64,000 bases of DNA from CAMLIZ01 sp036231905 (GTDB taxonomy: Bacteria > Pseudomonadota > Gammaproteobacteria > Burkholderiales > Burkholderiaceae_C). The notes under the pieces are model-generated. The model had not been told where the DNA came from. It searched no databases and saw only the letters and a program-made list of their open reading frames with translations. Position numbers and translations under genes: made by a program. Below, piece after piece: positions 24,170 to 32,691 of the stretch (position 1 is its first letter; the number at the start of each line of letters is the position of its first letter). The stretch spans positions 372,001 to 436,000 of the forward strand of contig NZ_JAZARE010000005.1 of assembly GCF_036231905.1 (NCBI RefSeq), read 5' to 3'.

Positions 24170-24757
24170 ATGAACATCGTCAGCCTGCTCGGCAGCCCCT
24201 CGGTCTGGTCACGTTCGGGCTGGCTCATCGAGCGCGCCAGCCGCCGCCTGGCCGCCGGTGGCGAGCACACGGTACGCACCATCGCCTTGCGCGAGCTGCC
24301 GGCCGAGGCGCTGCTGCGCGCCGAAGTGGGCCGCACCGGCCTGCGCGAGGCGGTGGAAGCGGTGATGGCCGCCGACGTGGTGCTGGTGGCCACACCCATC
24401 TACAAGGCGGCCTACAGCGGGCTGCTGAAGACCTTTCTGGACCTGCTGCCGCAGGACGGCCTGCGTGGCAAGACGGTGCTGCCGATCGCCACCGGCGGCA
24501 GCGCGGGCCACCTGCTGGCGCTGGACTACGCGCTCAAGCCGGTGCTGAACGCGCTGGGCGCGCGCCTGATCGTGGACGCCGTGTTCGCGGTGGACAACCA
24601 GCTCATGCCGCACGAGACCCAGGGCTACCTGGCCGAGGATGCCCTCATCCGCCGCCTGGACCGCGCAGTGCAGGCCGTGCTCGACGCGCATCCTGCGCCG
24701 GCGAGGCCGGTGCGCAGCCTGCCCACAACCTTCTCCCTCAGCGCGCTGGCGTGTTGA
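24170..24757 (+). CDS. ssuE: NADPH-dependent FMN reductase, SsuE family
   Basis: 195 residues, flavodoxin-like fold. S-L-L-G-S-P-S-V-W-S-R-S-G is the FMN phosphate loop; A-T-P-I-Y-K-A-A-Y-S-G-L-L-K-T-F-L-D-L-L is the family signature with the SsuE-type Tyr region. It supplies FMNH2 to the monooxygenase SsuD for desulfonation of alkanesulfonates during sulfur starvation. AAGGA precedes the ATG. First gene of the ssu operon; the next gene begins 112 bp later. Confidence 0.92.
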   Translation: MNIVSLLGSPSVWSRSGWLIERASRRLAAGGEHTVRTIALRELPAEALLRAEVGRTGLREAVEAVMAADVVLVATPIYKAAYSGLLKTFLDLLPQDGLRGKTVLPIATGGSAGHLLALDYALKPVLNALGARLIVDAVFAVDNQLMPHETQGYLAEDALIRRLDRAVQAVLDAHPAPARPVRSLPTTFSLSALAC

Positions 24758-24869
24758 CGGCCTGAGCCTCGCGCGCGGCCGCCAGCCGGCAGGCCGCGCC
24801 ATCCGGACCCCTCTTCCACCGGGCGCCGTCCGCGCCCCGGGCCTCCCTTTGCCGAACGTTGCGACCACC

Positions 24870-25871
24870 ATGAACACCATCCACCACACCACGACACGGC
24901 GCCGCTGGCTCCAGGCCCTGGCGGCCACCATCGCTGCATCGGCCGCCCTCAGCGGCGCCTCGCTGGCATACGCCCAGGGCCACAGTGCGCAGGTGCTGCG
25001 CATCGGCTACCAGAAGTACGGCACGCTCACTTTGCTGAAGGCGCGCGGCGATCTTGAAAAGCGCCTCGCGCCGCAAGGCATCGAGGTGAAGTGGACCGAG
25101 TTCCCCGCCGGCCCGCAGCTGCTGGAAGGCCTGAACGTCGGCTCCATCGACTTCGGCACCGTGGGCGAGGCACCGCCCATCTTTGCGCAGGCCGCCGGCG
25201 CGGACCTGGTCTATGTGGCCAACCAGCCGCCCGCGCCCACGGCCGAAGCCATCGTGGTGCCCAAGGGCTCCTCGGTGAGGACCGTGGCCGACCTGCGCGG
25301 CAAGCGCGTGGCCCTGAACAAGGGCTCCAACGTGCACTACCTGCTGGTGAAGGCGCTGGAAAAAGCCGGCGTGCCCTATGCCGAGGTGCAGACCGTGTTC
25401 CTGCCGCCGGCCGATGCACGCGCGGCCTTCGAGCGCGGCGCGGTGGACGCCTGGGTGATCTGGGATCCCTTCCTCGCCGCTGCGGAAAAGCAGCTGGGCG
25501 CCCGCGTGCTGGCCGACGGCACCGGCCTGGTGGCCAACCACCAGTTCTACCTGGCGGCCCGGCCGTATGCCACCCGGCAGCCGCAGATCGTGAAGGCGGT
25601 GGTGGACGAGCTGGCGCGCCTGGACGAGTGGGCGCAGAAGCGGCCCGCGGAAGTGGCCGCATTGCTGGGGCCGCAGATCGGGCTGGACCCGGCGGTGGCC
25701 GAGACGGCCGCGCGGCGCTTCGCCTATGGCATCACGCCCGTCACGCCGGCGGTGGCCGCCGAGCAGCAGAAGATCGCCGACGCGTTCCTGCAGCTCAAGC
25801 TCATTCCCAAGCCCATCCGCATCGCGGACGCCCTGCCCGGCACGCTGGGCGTGGCGCAGGCCGCACGTTGA
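24870..25871 (+). CDS. ssuA: Aliphatic sulfonate ABC transporter substrate-binding protein SsuA (copy 1)
   Basis: 333 residues. T-R-R-R-W-L-Q plus hydrophobic segment and A-Y-A-Q: a Sec- or Tat-like signal peptide. Mature domain: L-R-I-G-Y-Q-K-Y-G, E-F-P-A-G-P-Q-L-L-E-G-L, G-T-V-G-E-A-P-P-I-F-A-Q-A-A-G, V-D-A-W-V-I-W-D-P. This is the SsuA/TauA-type periplasmic sulfonate receptor. The next gene encodes a close paralogue; the two share most of the ligand-pocket motifs. Confidence 0.92.
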   Translation: MNTIHHTTTRRRWLQALAATIAASAALSGASLAYAQGHSAQVLRIGYQKYGTLTLLKARGDLEKRLAPQGIEVKWTEFPAGPQLLEGLNVGSIDFGTVGEAPPIFAQAAGADLVYVANQPPAPTAEAIVVPKGSSVRTVADLRGKRVALNKGSNVHYLLVKALEKAGVPYAEVQTVFLPPADARAAFERGAVDAWVIWDPFLAAAEKQLGARVLADGTGLVANHQFYLAARPYATRQPQIVKAVVDELARLDEWAQKRPAEVAALLGPQIGLDPAVAETAARRFAYGITPVTPAVAAEQQKIADAFLQLKLIPKPIRIADALPGTLGVAQAAR

Positions 25872-25882
25872 AGGAGCGGCCG

Positions 25883-26893
25883 ATGAACAGCAACGCCTCT
25901 TTCACCCGCCGTGCCGCGCTGGTGGTGGCCATCGCCGCCGCAGCCTGGAGCCCCTTGCCGCCGGCCAGGGCGGCGGACGCCACCGACGCGCCCGAACAAC
26001 TGCGCGTCGGCTTCCAGAAGGGATCGATCAACCTGGTGCTGCTGAAGCAGCGCGCCACGCTGGAGCAGCGCCTGCCGCGCACCAAGGTGTCGTGGGTGGA
26101 ATTCCCGGCCGGCCCGCAGCTGCTGGAGGCCCTGGCCGTGGGCGGCATCGACATCGGTGCCACCGGCGACACGCCGCCGGTGTTTGCCCAGGCGGCCGGC
26201 AAGGCGCTGCTCTACGTGGGGGCGGAGCCGCCCAAGCCGGACGCATCCGCCATCCTGGTGAAACCCGATTCCCCGATCCGCACGCTGGCCGACCTGAAGG
26301 GCCGCAAGGTGGCCTTGCAGAAAGGCTCGAGCGCCCACTTCCTGCTGGTGCGGGCGCTGGAGAAGGCGCAGTTGCCATGGAGCGACATCCAGACGGTGTA
26401 CCTGCCGCCGGCCGATGCACGCGCGGCCTTCGAAAAGGGTGCGATCGACGCCTGGGTAATCTGGGACCCGTACTACGCCGCGGCCGAGATCGCGGGCAAC
26501 ACCCGCGTGCTGGCCACCAGCCGGGGCCTCACCAACAACAACAGCGTCTACCTCGCCGCACCCGCCTTCGCGCGCCAGCATGGCGAAACCCTGCGCCAGG
26601 TGTTCACCGCGCTCACCGAGGCCGACGCCTGGGCGCAAGCCAACCGTTCGGAAGCGGCCCAGCGCGTGGCCGAGTTCACCGGCCTGAGCCTGGCCACCGT
26701 GCACCGCGTGCTCGCACGGCGGCCCGCCTCGCCGGTGGGGCCGGTCACGCCGCAGATCGTGGCCGACCAGCAGCGGGTGGCCGATGCCTTCACCGCGCTG
26801 CAGCTCATCCCCGCAAGGATCAACGTGGCCGATGCGGTGTGGGCAGGCGCGGCCACACGCGTGGCCCAACAAGCACAAGCGAGCAACCGATGA
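25883..26893 (+). CDS. ssuA: Aliphatic sulfonate ABC transporter substrate-binding protein SsuA (copy 2)
   Basis: 336 residues with its own signal peptide (R-R-A, hydrophobic core, A-R-A-A-D). It shares with copy 1 the motifs E-F-P-A-G-P-Q-L-L-E-A-L, P-P-V-F-A-Q-A-A-G, P-P-A-D-A-R-A-A-F-E and D-A-W-V-I-W-D-P, but differs in the first pocket loop (F-Q-K-G-S-I-N instead of Y-Q-K-Y-G-T-L). This suggests a different sulfonate range. AAGGAG before the ATG at 25883; the last bases overlap the ssuD start (ATGA). Confidence 0.92.
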   Translation: MNSNASFTRRAALVVAIAAAAWSPLPPARAADATDAPEQLRVGFQKGSINLVLLKQRATLEQRLPRTKVSWVEFPAGPQLLEALAVGGIDIGATGDTPPVFAQAAGKALLYVGAEPPKPDASAILVKPDSPIRTLADLKGRKVALQKGSSAHFLLVRALEKAQLPWSDIQTVYLPPADARAAFEKGAIDAWVIWDPYYAAAEIAGNTRVLATSRGLTNNNSVYLAAPAFARQHGETLRQVFTALTEADAWAQANRSEAAQRVAEFTGLSLATVHRVLARRPASPVGPVTPQIVADQQRVADAFTALQLIPARINVADAVWAGAATRVAQQAQASNR

Positions 26894-28083
26894 AGATCCT
26901 CTGGTTCATTCCCACCCACGGCGATTCGCGCTACCTGGGCACCAGCCACGGCGCCCGCACCACCGATCTCCATTACTTCAAGCAGGTGGCGGTGGCCGCC
27001 GACACGCTGGGCTACGAAGGCGTGCTCATCCCCACCGGCCGCTCCTGCGAAGACCCGTGGATCGTCGCCGCCAGCCTGGTCGACGTGACACGGCGCCTGA
27101 AGTTCCTGGTCGCGCTGCGGCCCGGCCTGGTGCAGCCGGCGGTGGCCGCACGCATGGCCGCCACCTTCGACCGCCTGTCCGGTGGCCGCCTGCTGATCAA
27201 CCTGGTGACGGGCGGTGACGCCGACGAACTGGCCGGCGACGGCTTCTTCCTGGACCATGAAAAGCGCTACGAGGTGTCGGGCGAGTTCATGCACATCTGG
27301 CGCGAGCTGCTGGCGCGCAGCCATGACGGCGACACGCTCGATTTCGCCGGCGAGCACCTGAAGGTGCATGGCGGCAAGCTGCTTTATCCGCCGGTGCAGC
27401 GGCCCTACCCGCCCACCTTCTTTGGCGGCTCCTCGGAGGCAGCCCATGAGCTGGCCGCGCAGCAGCTGGACACCTACCTCACCTGGGGCGAACCGCCGGC
27501 CGCGGTGGCCGCCAAGGTGGCCGACATCCGCCAACGCGCAGCGCGCTACGGCCGCACGCTGGAGTTCGGCATCCGCCTGCATGTGATCGTGCGCGAGACG
27601 GAGGACGAGGCCTGGGCCGCGGCCAGCTCGCTGCTGTCCCACCTGGACGAGGGCACCGTCGCGGCGGCGCAGGCCAAGTTCGCGCGCATGGATTCGGTGG
27701 GCCAGCGCCGCATGGCCGAGCTGCACAAGGGCCGCTTCAACAAACACGACGTGCGCCAGGGGCTGGAGATCAGCCCGAATCTTTGGGCGGGGGTGGGCCT
27801 GGTGCGTGGTGGCGCGGGCACCGCCCTGGTGGGCAACCCGCAGCAGGTGGCCGACCGCATCCAGGAGTACGCGGCGCTCGGCCTGGAGCACTTCATCTTC
27901 TCCGGCTATCCGCACCTGGAGGAAGCCTATCGTTTCGCGGAGCTGGTGTTCCCGCTGTTGCCGCTGCAGCTGCAGGAGCGGTTGGTGCAGCCGCGCCTGA
28001 GCGGGCCGTTCGGCGAGATCGTGGCCAACGACGTGCTGCCGCCTTCGGCCAAGGCCCCGGCCCTGGCCACTTCCGCGAGCTGA
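26890..28083 (+). CDS. ssuD: FMNH2-dependent alkanesulfonate monooxygenase
   Basis: 397 residues, luciferase-like TIM barrel. Family marks: W-F-I-P-T-H-G-D, E-G-V-L-I-P-T-G-R-S-C-E-D, G-R-L-L-I-N-L-V-T-G-G-D, F-F-G-G-S-S-E-A-A, and R-G-G-A-G-T-A-L-V-G near the flexible active-site loop. It converts R-CH2-SO3- to aldehyde plus sulfite using FMNH2 from SsuE and O2. ATGA overlap with ssuA copy 2 and a 6-bp gap to ssuC show tight operon coupling. Confidence 0.95.
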   Translation: MKILWFIPTHGDSRYLGTSHGARTTDLHYFKQVAVAADTLGYEGVLIPTGRSCEDPWIVAASLVDVTRRLKFLVALRPGLVQPAVAARMAATFDRLSGGRLLINLVTGGDADELAGDGFFLDHEKRYEVSGEFMHIWRELLARSHDGDTLDFAGEHLKVHGGKLLYPPVQRPYPPTFFGGSSEAAHELAAQQLDTYLTWGEPPAAVAAKVADIRQRAARYGRTLEFGIRLHVIVRETEDEAWAAASSLLSHLDEGTVAAAQAKFARMDSVGQRRMAELHKGRFNKHDVRQGLEISPNLWAGVGLVRGGAGTALVGNPQQVADRIQEYAALGLEHFIFSGYPHLEEAYRFAELVFPLLPLQLQERLVQPRLSGPFGEIVANDVLPPSAKAPALATSAS

Positions 28084-28089
28084 CGGCCC

Positions 28090-28866
28090 ATGAACAGCAT
28101 CCGAACCCGATTGCTGCCCTGGCTGCTGCCCATCCTGCTGCTCACGGCCTGGGAGGTGTCCGCGCGCGCCGGCTGGCTGTCCACCCGCGTGCTGCCGGAG
28201 CCGCTGGCCGTGCTGGAGGCGCTGGCGCGCCTGCTGCGGTCGGGCGAGCTCTGGCAGCACGTGCGCACCAGCACCTGGCGCGCGCTCAGCGGCCTGGGCA
28301 TCGGCGGGGGGCTCGGCCTGGCGCTGGGCCTGCTCACCGGCAGCTTCCGCAGCGCGGAGACCCTGCTGGACACCACGGTGCAGATGGTGCGCAACATCCC
28401 GGCCCTGGCGCTGGTGCCGCTGGTGATCCTGTGGTTCGGCATCGACGAGACGGCCAAGCTGTTCCTGGTGGCGGTGGGCGTGTTCTTCCCGATCTACCTC
28501 AACACCTTCCACGGCATCCGCAGCGTGGACCGCGGCCTGATCGAGATGGCGCGCAGCTACGGCGTCACCGGCTGGGACTTGTATAGGCAAGTCATCCTGC
28601 CCGGCGCCTTGCCCAGCATCCTGGTGGGCCTGCGCTTCGCGCTCGGCCTGATGTGGGTGCTGCTGATCGTGGCGGAGACCGTGTCCGCGCAATCCGGCAT
28701 CGGCTACATGACGATGAACGCCCGCGAATTCCTGCAGACCGACGTGGTGGTGGTCGGCATCCTGCTCTACGCGCTGCTGGGCAAGCTGGCGGACACCGGC
28801 GCCAAGGGGCTGGAGCGCTGGTGGCTGCGCTGGCACCCGGCGTACCAGGCCCGGGCTGCGGCATGA
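28090..28866 (+). CDS. ssuC: Aliphatic sulfonate ABC transporter permease
   Basis: 258 residues, about six membrane helices. The binding-protein-dependent permease EAA loop is I-E-M-A-R-S-Y-G-V-T-G-W-D-L-Y-R-Q-V-I-L-P spread over the cytoplasmic turn. The N-terminal W-E-V-S-A-R-A-G-W-L and the P-E-P-L-A-V-L region match SsuC/TauC. Works with SsuB and either SsuA. Confidence 0.93.
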   Translation: MNSIRTRLLPWLLPILLLTAWEVSARAGWLSTRVLPEPLAVLEALARLLRSGELWQHVRTSTWRALSGLGIGGGLGLALGLLTGSFRSAETLLDTTVQMVRNIPALALVPLVILWFGIDETAKLFLVAVGVFFPIYLNTFHGIRSVDRGLIEMARSYGVTGWDLYRQVILPGALPSILVGLRFALGLMWVLLIVAETVSAQSGIGYMTMNAREFLQTDVVVVGILLYALLGKLADTGAKGLERWWLRWHPAYQARAAA

Positions 28867-28880
28867 GGGAGAGTCGAACC

Positions 28881-29753
28881 ATGAGCACACTGAGTGAAAT
28901 CGACCTCGGCCTGCTGGGCCATGTGGCCGGCGAGCGGGCGGCGGCCCCACGCCTGCAGCGCGTGGGTGCACCGCGCCCGGCCGGCCTGCCGGTGCGACTG
29001 AGCGGCGTGCACAAGCGCTACCGGGAGCGCGAGGTGCTGCGCAATGTGCAGCTGTCGCTGGCACCCGGCGAGTTCGTGGCCCTGGTGGGGCGCAGCGGCT
29101 GCGGCAAGAGCACCTTGCTGCGGCTGATCGCCGGCCTGGAAGCCCCCAGCGCGGGCAGCCTCGGCTTCGGCACGGCGGGGGATGCCGGCCGCGACGACGT
29201 GCGCATCATGTTCCAGGACGCACGGCTGCTGCCCTGGAAGCGGGTGATCGACAACGTGGCACTCGGGTTGTCGGGTGAGGATGCGCTGCCACGCGCCCGC
29301 GAGGCGCTGGCGCAGGTGGGCCTGGCCGACCGCGCGCACGAATGGCCGGCGGTGCTGTCGGGCGGCCAGCGCCAGCGTGTGGCCTTAGCCCGCGCCCTGG
29401 TGCACCGCCCTCGCCTGCTGCTGCTGGACGAGCCGCTGGGCGCGCTGGATGCGCTCACCCGCATCGAGATGCATGCACTCATCGAACGGCTGTGGCTGCA
29501 GCACGGTTTCACCGCCCTGCTGGTGACACACGACGTGGCCGAGGCGGTGTCGCTGGCCGACAGGGTGCTGCTGATCGAGGACCACCAGGTCGCCCTCGAC
29601 GAACCGGTGCCCATCGCACGGCCGCGCTCACGTGCGCATGCCGGCTTTGCGGCGCTGGAGAACCGGGTGCTGCAGCGGGTGTTGCGACAGCCCGAGATCG
29701 AGCCACAGCGCGCCGAACCAATCACGGTGCCGCAGCTGCGCTGGGCCGTGTGA
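28881..29753 (+). CDS. ssuB: Aliphatic sulfonate ABC transporter ATP-binding protein
   Basis: 290 residues. Walker A G-R-S-G-C-G-K-S-T, Q-loop F-Q-D-A-R-L-L-P-W-K, signature L-S-G-G-Q-R-Q-R-V, Walker B L-L-L-L-D-E-P, switch H-D-V-A-E-A. It carries about 45 extra N-terminal residues before the ABC fold. An in-frame ATG at 28863 overlaps the ssuC stop; the ATG at 28881 has GGGAGAG upstream, so either could be used. Confidence 0.93.
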   Translation: MSTLSEIDLGLLGHVAGERAAAPRLQRVGAPRPAGLPVRLSGVHKRYREREVLRNVQLSLAPGEFVALVGRSGCGKSTLLRLIAGLEAPSAGSLGFGTAGDAGRDDVRIMFQDARLLPWKRVIDNVALGLSGEDALPRAREALAQVGLADRAHEWPAVLSGGQRQRVALARALVHRPRLLLLDEPLGALDALTRIEMHALIERLWLQHGFTALLVTHDVAEAVSLADRVLLIEDHQVALDEPVPIARPRSRAHAGFAALENRVLQRVLRQPEIEPQRAEPITVPQLRWAV

Positions 29754-29794
29754 GCTGAGCTCTCATGCGGGCAACGCATGTGCAGTCGCGATTT

Positions 29795-29804
29795 GATTCG
29801 TTCC
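29795..29804 (+). promoter_or_regulatory. Shared sulfur-region motif (GATTCGTTCC), copy 2, upstream of the mop-like gene
   Basis: Identical to the element at 24091-24100 and 81 bp before the molybdopterin-binding-like gene, in a 122-bp gap after ssuB. It suggests that this small gene has its own start signal shared with the sulfur regulon. Confidence 0.4.
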
Positions 29805-29875
29805 CCGTGGGCACCCAGGCCGATAACGTCACCATCACGCCAAACCAGGCGCATCACCCCCAGGAAAACAAAGCC

Positions 29876-30094
29876 ATGAGCATCACCGCCATCAACGTGC
29901 GCAACCAGTTCCGCGGCAAGGTCAGGGAGGTCATCGAGGGCCCGGTCGTGTCCGAGGTCGATGTGGAAACGCCCGCCGGCCTGATCATCACCTCGGTGAT
30001 CACCACCCGCTCCGTCAAGGAGCTGGGCCTCAAGCCCGGCAAGGACGTCATCGCCCTGGTGAAGTCCACCGAAGTGTCCCTGGCCACGCTTTGA
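29876..30094 (+). CDS. Molbindin/TOBE-domain molybdopterin-binding protein
   Basis: 72 residues forming one MOP/TOBE domain: S-I-T-A-I-N-V-R-N-Q-F-R-G-K-V and V-K-S-T-E-V-S-L. Such molbindins bind molybdate or related oxyanions in the cytoplasm as hexamers. Its position between sulfonate and sulfate uptake genes suggests oxyanion sorting (molybdate against sulfate) or a buffer role. The start at 29876 gives the canonical molbindin N-terminus; in-frame sequence before it lacks family similarity. Confidence 0.88.
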   Translation: MSITAINVRNQFRGKVREVIEGPVVSEVDVETPAGLIITSVITTRSVKELGLKPGKDVIALVKSTEVSLATL

Positions 30095-30101
30095 CACTGC
30101 C

Positions 30102-30695
30102 ATGGCCGGCTGCCGCTGCTCCACCCCCTTGCTCGTGATCCCGGGCCTGGACGACAGCGGCCCGGCTCACTGGCAAAGCTGGCTGCAGGCCCAGCACAAG
30201 GATGCAGTGCGTGTGACCCAGCACGACTGGTCCACGCCGGACCTGGACCGCTGGGCCGCCCGCATCGCGGCCACGGTGGATCGCCACGGCAGTGGGCCCT
30301 GGGTGGCGGTGGCGCACAGCTTCGGCGTGCTGGCGCTGATGCGCTGCCTGCAGCTGCACCCCGGCACGCCGGTGGCCGCCGCCTTGCTGGTGGCGCCGGC
30401 CGAGCCGGACAAGTTCGGCGTGGCGGGACTCCTGCCCCATGGCCGCCTGGCCATTCCGAGCACGCTCATCGCCAGCGACACCGACCCGTGGATGACCGCG
30501 GCCAGCACGCGGCGCTGGGCCGCCCGCTGGGGCAGCCACTGGCTGACCCTGGGCGATGCCGGACACATCAATGCCGAGGCCGGTTTCGGCCCGCTGCCGC
30601 TGGCCCAGCGCTGGGTGGTGAGCACGCAGCAGCGCCTGCAGCGGGCGCGGCGGCCCGTGCGGGCGTCCGTGGCGGAGTGGTCCTTCGCGATCTGA
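30102..30695 (+). CDS. RBBP9/YdeN-family alpha/beta hydrolase
   Basis: 197 residues. I-P-G-L-D-D-S-G-P-A-H-W-Q-S-W is the family's N-terminal signature; the nucleophile elbow is A-H-S-F-G-V-L; Asp in A-S-D-T-D-P and His in G-D-A-G-H-I-N complete the triad. It is a serine hydrolase of unknown substrate. It begins 8 bp after the molbindin gene. In other betaproteobacteria a similar hydrolase often sits beside sbp/cysTWA, as here. Cytoplasmic. Confidence 0.88.
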   Translation: MAGCRCSTPLLVIPGLDDSGPAHWQSWLQAQHKDAVRVTQHDWSTPDLDRWAARIAATVDRHGSGPWVAVAHSFGVLALMRCLQLHPGTPVAAALLVAPAEPDKFGVAGLLPHGRLAIPSTLIASDTDPWMTAASTRRWAARWGSHWLTLGDAGHINAEAGFGPLPLAQRWVVSTQQRLQRARRPVRASVAEWSFAI

Positions 30696-30771
30696 GCGCC
30701 ATCCCTCATCAACGGGGGCGCGGGTGGCTGGCAACGGCTTGCGCGTTTTGCGCATGTCGATGGGCGCATTC

Positions 30772-30779
30772 ATTCGTTC
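30772..30779 (+). promoter_or_regulatory. Shared sulfur-region motif core (ATTCGTTC), copy 3, upstream of sbp
   Basis: ATTCGTTC, within CATTCATTCGTTCG, lies 62 bp before the sulfate-binding protein start and shares the core of the motif seen before ssuE and the molbindin gene. The surrounding 100 bp also contain TTTGCGCAT, which recurs upstream of the CysB-like gene near 36160. Confidence 0.35.
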
Positions 30780-30840
30780 GTCGTTGGGGTAACCGTTCGT
30801 AGCATCGGTCCCCATCCCAGAACTCGAATGGCTGCTTCCC

Positions 30841-31842
30841 ATGAACGCCCCCCGTTTGCTGCTCGGCCTGGCACTGGCCGCCGCCTCCCTGGCCACCCAC
30901 GCCAAGGACATCACCCTGCTCAATGTGTCGTATGACCCGACCCGCGAGCTCTACCAGGACGTGAACACCGGCTTCGCCAAGGCCTGGAAAGCCAAGACCG
31001 GCGACACCGTCACCATCAAGGCATCTCATGGCGGCTCTGGCAAGCAGGCCCGTTCGGTGATCGACGGCCTCGAAGCCGACGTCGTCACCCTGGCGCTGGC
31101 CTACGACATCGACGAGATCGCCGACAAGGCCAAGCTGCTGCCGGCCGACTGGCAGAAGCGCCTGCAGCACAACAGCTCGCCCTACACCTCCACCATCGTG
31201 TTCCTGGTACGCAAGGGCAACCCCAAGGGCATCAAGGACTGGGACGACCTCATCAAGCCCGGCGTGGCGGTGATCACGCCCAACCCCAAGACCTCCGGCG
31301 GCGCACGCTGGAACTACCTGGCCGCCTGGGGCTATGCGCAGCGCAAGGCCGGCGGCTCGGAGGCCAAGGCGCAGGAGTTCGTCGGCAAGCTGTACGCGAA
31401 CGTGCCGGTGCTGGACTCCGGCGCGCGCGGCGCCACCACCACGTTCGTGGAACGCGGCATCGGCGACGTGCTGCTGGCCTGGGAGAACGAGGCCCTGCTG
31501 GCGCTGAAGGAGCTGGGCCCGGACAAGTTCGAGATCGTGGCGCCGTCGGTGAGCATCCTGGCCGAGCCCCCGGTCGCGGTGGTGGACAAGGTGGTGGACA
31601 AGCGCGGCACCCGCGCGGCGGCCCAGGCCTACCTCGAATACCTGTACTCGCCCGAAGGCCAGGACCTGATCGGCCAGAACTACTACCGCCCGGTGGACCC
31701 CAAGGCCGCGCAGAAGTACGTCAAACAGTTCCCGACGCTGAAGCTGTTCACCATCGATGAAGCGTTCGGCGGCTGGAGCAAGGCGCAGAAGACGCACTTC
31801 GCCGACGGCGGGGTCTTCGACAAGATCTACACGAAGCGCTGA
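30841..31842 (+). CDS. sbp: Periplasmic sulfate-binding protein
   Basis: 333 residues. Signal peptide ends in A-T-H-A-K. Sbp/CysP core: L-N-V-S-Y-D-P-T-R-E-L-Y-Q-D, S-H-G-G-S-G-K-Q-A-R-S-V-I-D-G-L, T-P-N-P-K-T-S-G-G-A-R-W-N-Y-L, and G-A-R-G-A-T-T-T-F. All sulfate-coordinating backbone segments are present. First gene of sbp-cysT-cysW-cysA. Confidence 0.95.
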   Translation: MNAPRLLLGLALAAASLATHAKDITLLNVSYDPTRELYQDVNTGFAKAWKAKTGDTVTIKASHGGSGKQARSVIDGLEADVVTLALAYDIDEIADKAKLLPADWQKRLQHNSSPYTSTIVFLVRKGNPKGIKDWDDLIKPGVAVITPNPKTSGGARWNYLAAWGYAQRKAGGSEAKAQEFVGKLYANVPVLDSGARGATTTFVERGIGDVLLAWENEALLALKELGPDKFEIVAPSVSILAEPPVAVVDKVVDKRGTRAAAQAYLEYLYSPEGQDLIGQNYYRPVDPKAAQKYVKQFPTLKLFTIDEAFGGWSKAQKTHFADGGVFDKIYTKR

Positions 31843-31855
31843 ACCGGACTTGCCC

Positions 31856-32689
31856 GTGAACGGCCATCTCCTGCTCAAGCGCCACACCGTGCTGCCGGGC
31901 TTCAACCTGGCGCTCGGCTTCACCGTGCTGTACCTCAGCCTGGTGGTGCTGGTGCCCCTGTCGGCCACCTTCCTGCGCGCGGCCACCATGACCTGGCCGG
32001 CGTTCTGGGACGCGGTGTCCTCGCCGCGCGTGGTGGCCTCCTACCGGCTCACCTTCGGCGCCTCGTTTGCGGCGGCGCTGGTGAACGCGGTGTTCGGCGT
32101 GCTGATCGCCTGGGTGCTGGTGCGCTACGACTTCCCGTTCAAGCGCCTGGTGGATGCGCTGGTGGACCTGCCGTTTGCGCTGCCCACTGCGGTGGCCGGC
32201 ATCACGCTGAGTGCCATCTACGCCACCAACGGCTGGGTCGGCCAGTGGTTCGCGCCGTTCAAGATCGCCTACACCCCGCTGGGGGTTTTCGTCGCGCTGC
32301 TGTTCATCGGCCTGCCCTTCGTCGTGCGCACCCTGCAGCCGGTGCTGGAGGACGTGTCGGCCGAGCTGGAAGAAGCCGCCGCCACGCTGGGCGCGAGCCG
32401 CTGGCAGACCTTCACACGGGTGATCTTTCCCTCTATCACCCCGGCACTGCTCACCGGCTTTGCGTTGGCCTTCGCGCGCGCGCTGGGTGAATACGGCAGC
32501 GTGATCTTCATCGCCGGCAACCTGCCGATGGTGTCGGAGATCACGCCGCTGCTGATCATCAGCAAGCTGGAGCAGTACGACGTGAGCGGCGCCACCGCCA
32601 TCGCGGTAGTGATGCTGCTGATGAGCTTTGCAATGCTGCTGCTGGTCAACCTGCTGCAGGCATGGGCGCGCAAGCGCCAGGGGATGTGA
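31856..32689 (+). CDS. cysT: Sulfate ABC transporter permease CysT (CysU)
   Basis: 277 residues from a GTG at 31856, 14 bp after sbp. H-T-V-L-P-G-F-N-L-A-L-G-F-T and the EAA loop E-E-A-A-A-T-L-G-A-S-R-W-Q-T-F are typical of CysT. Six membrane helices are visible. Upstream in-frame codons overlap the end of sbp and are not part of the family. Confidence 0.93.
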   Translation: MNGHLLLKRHTVLPGFNLALGFTVLYLSLVVLVPLSATFLRAATMTWPAFWDAVSSPRVVASYRLTFGASFAAALVNAVFGVLIAWVLVRYDFPFKRLVDALVDLPFALPTAVAGITLSAIYATNGWVGQWFAPFKIAYTPLGVFVALLFIGLPFVVRTLQPVLEDVSAELEEAAATLGASRWQTFTRVIFPSITPALLTGFALAFARALGEYGSVIFIAGNLPMVSEITPLLIISKLEQYDVSGATAIAVVMLLMSFAMLLLVNLLQAWARKRQGM

Positions 32690-32691
32690 GC

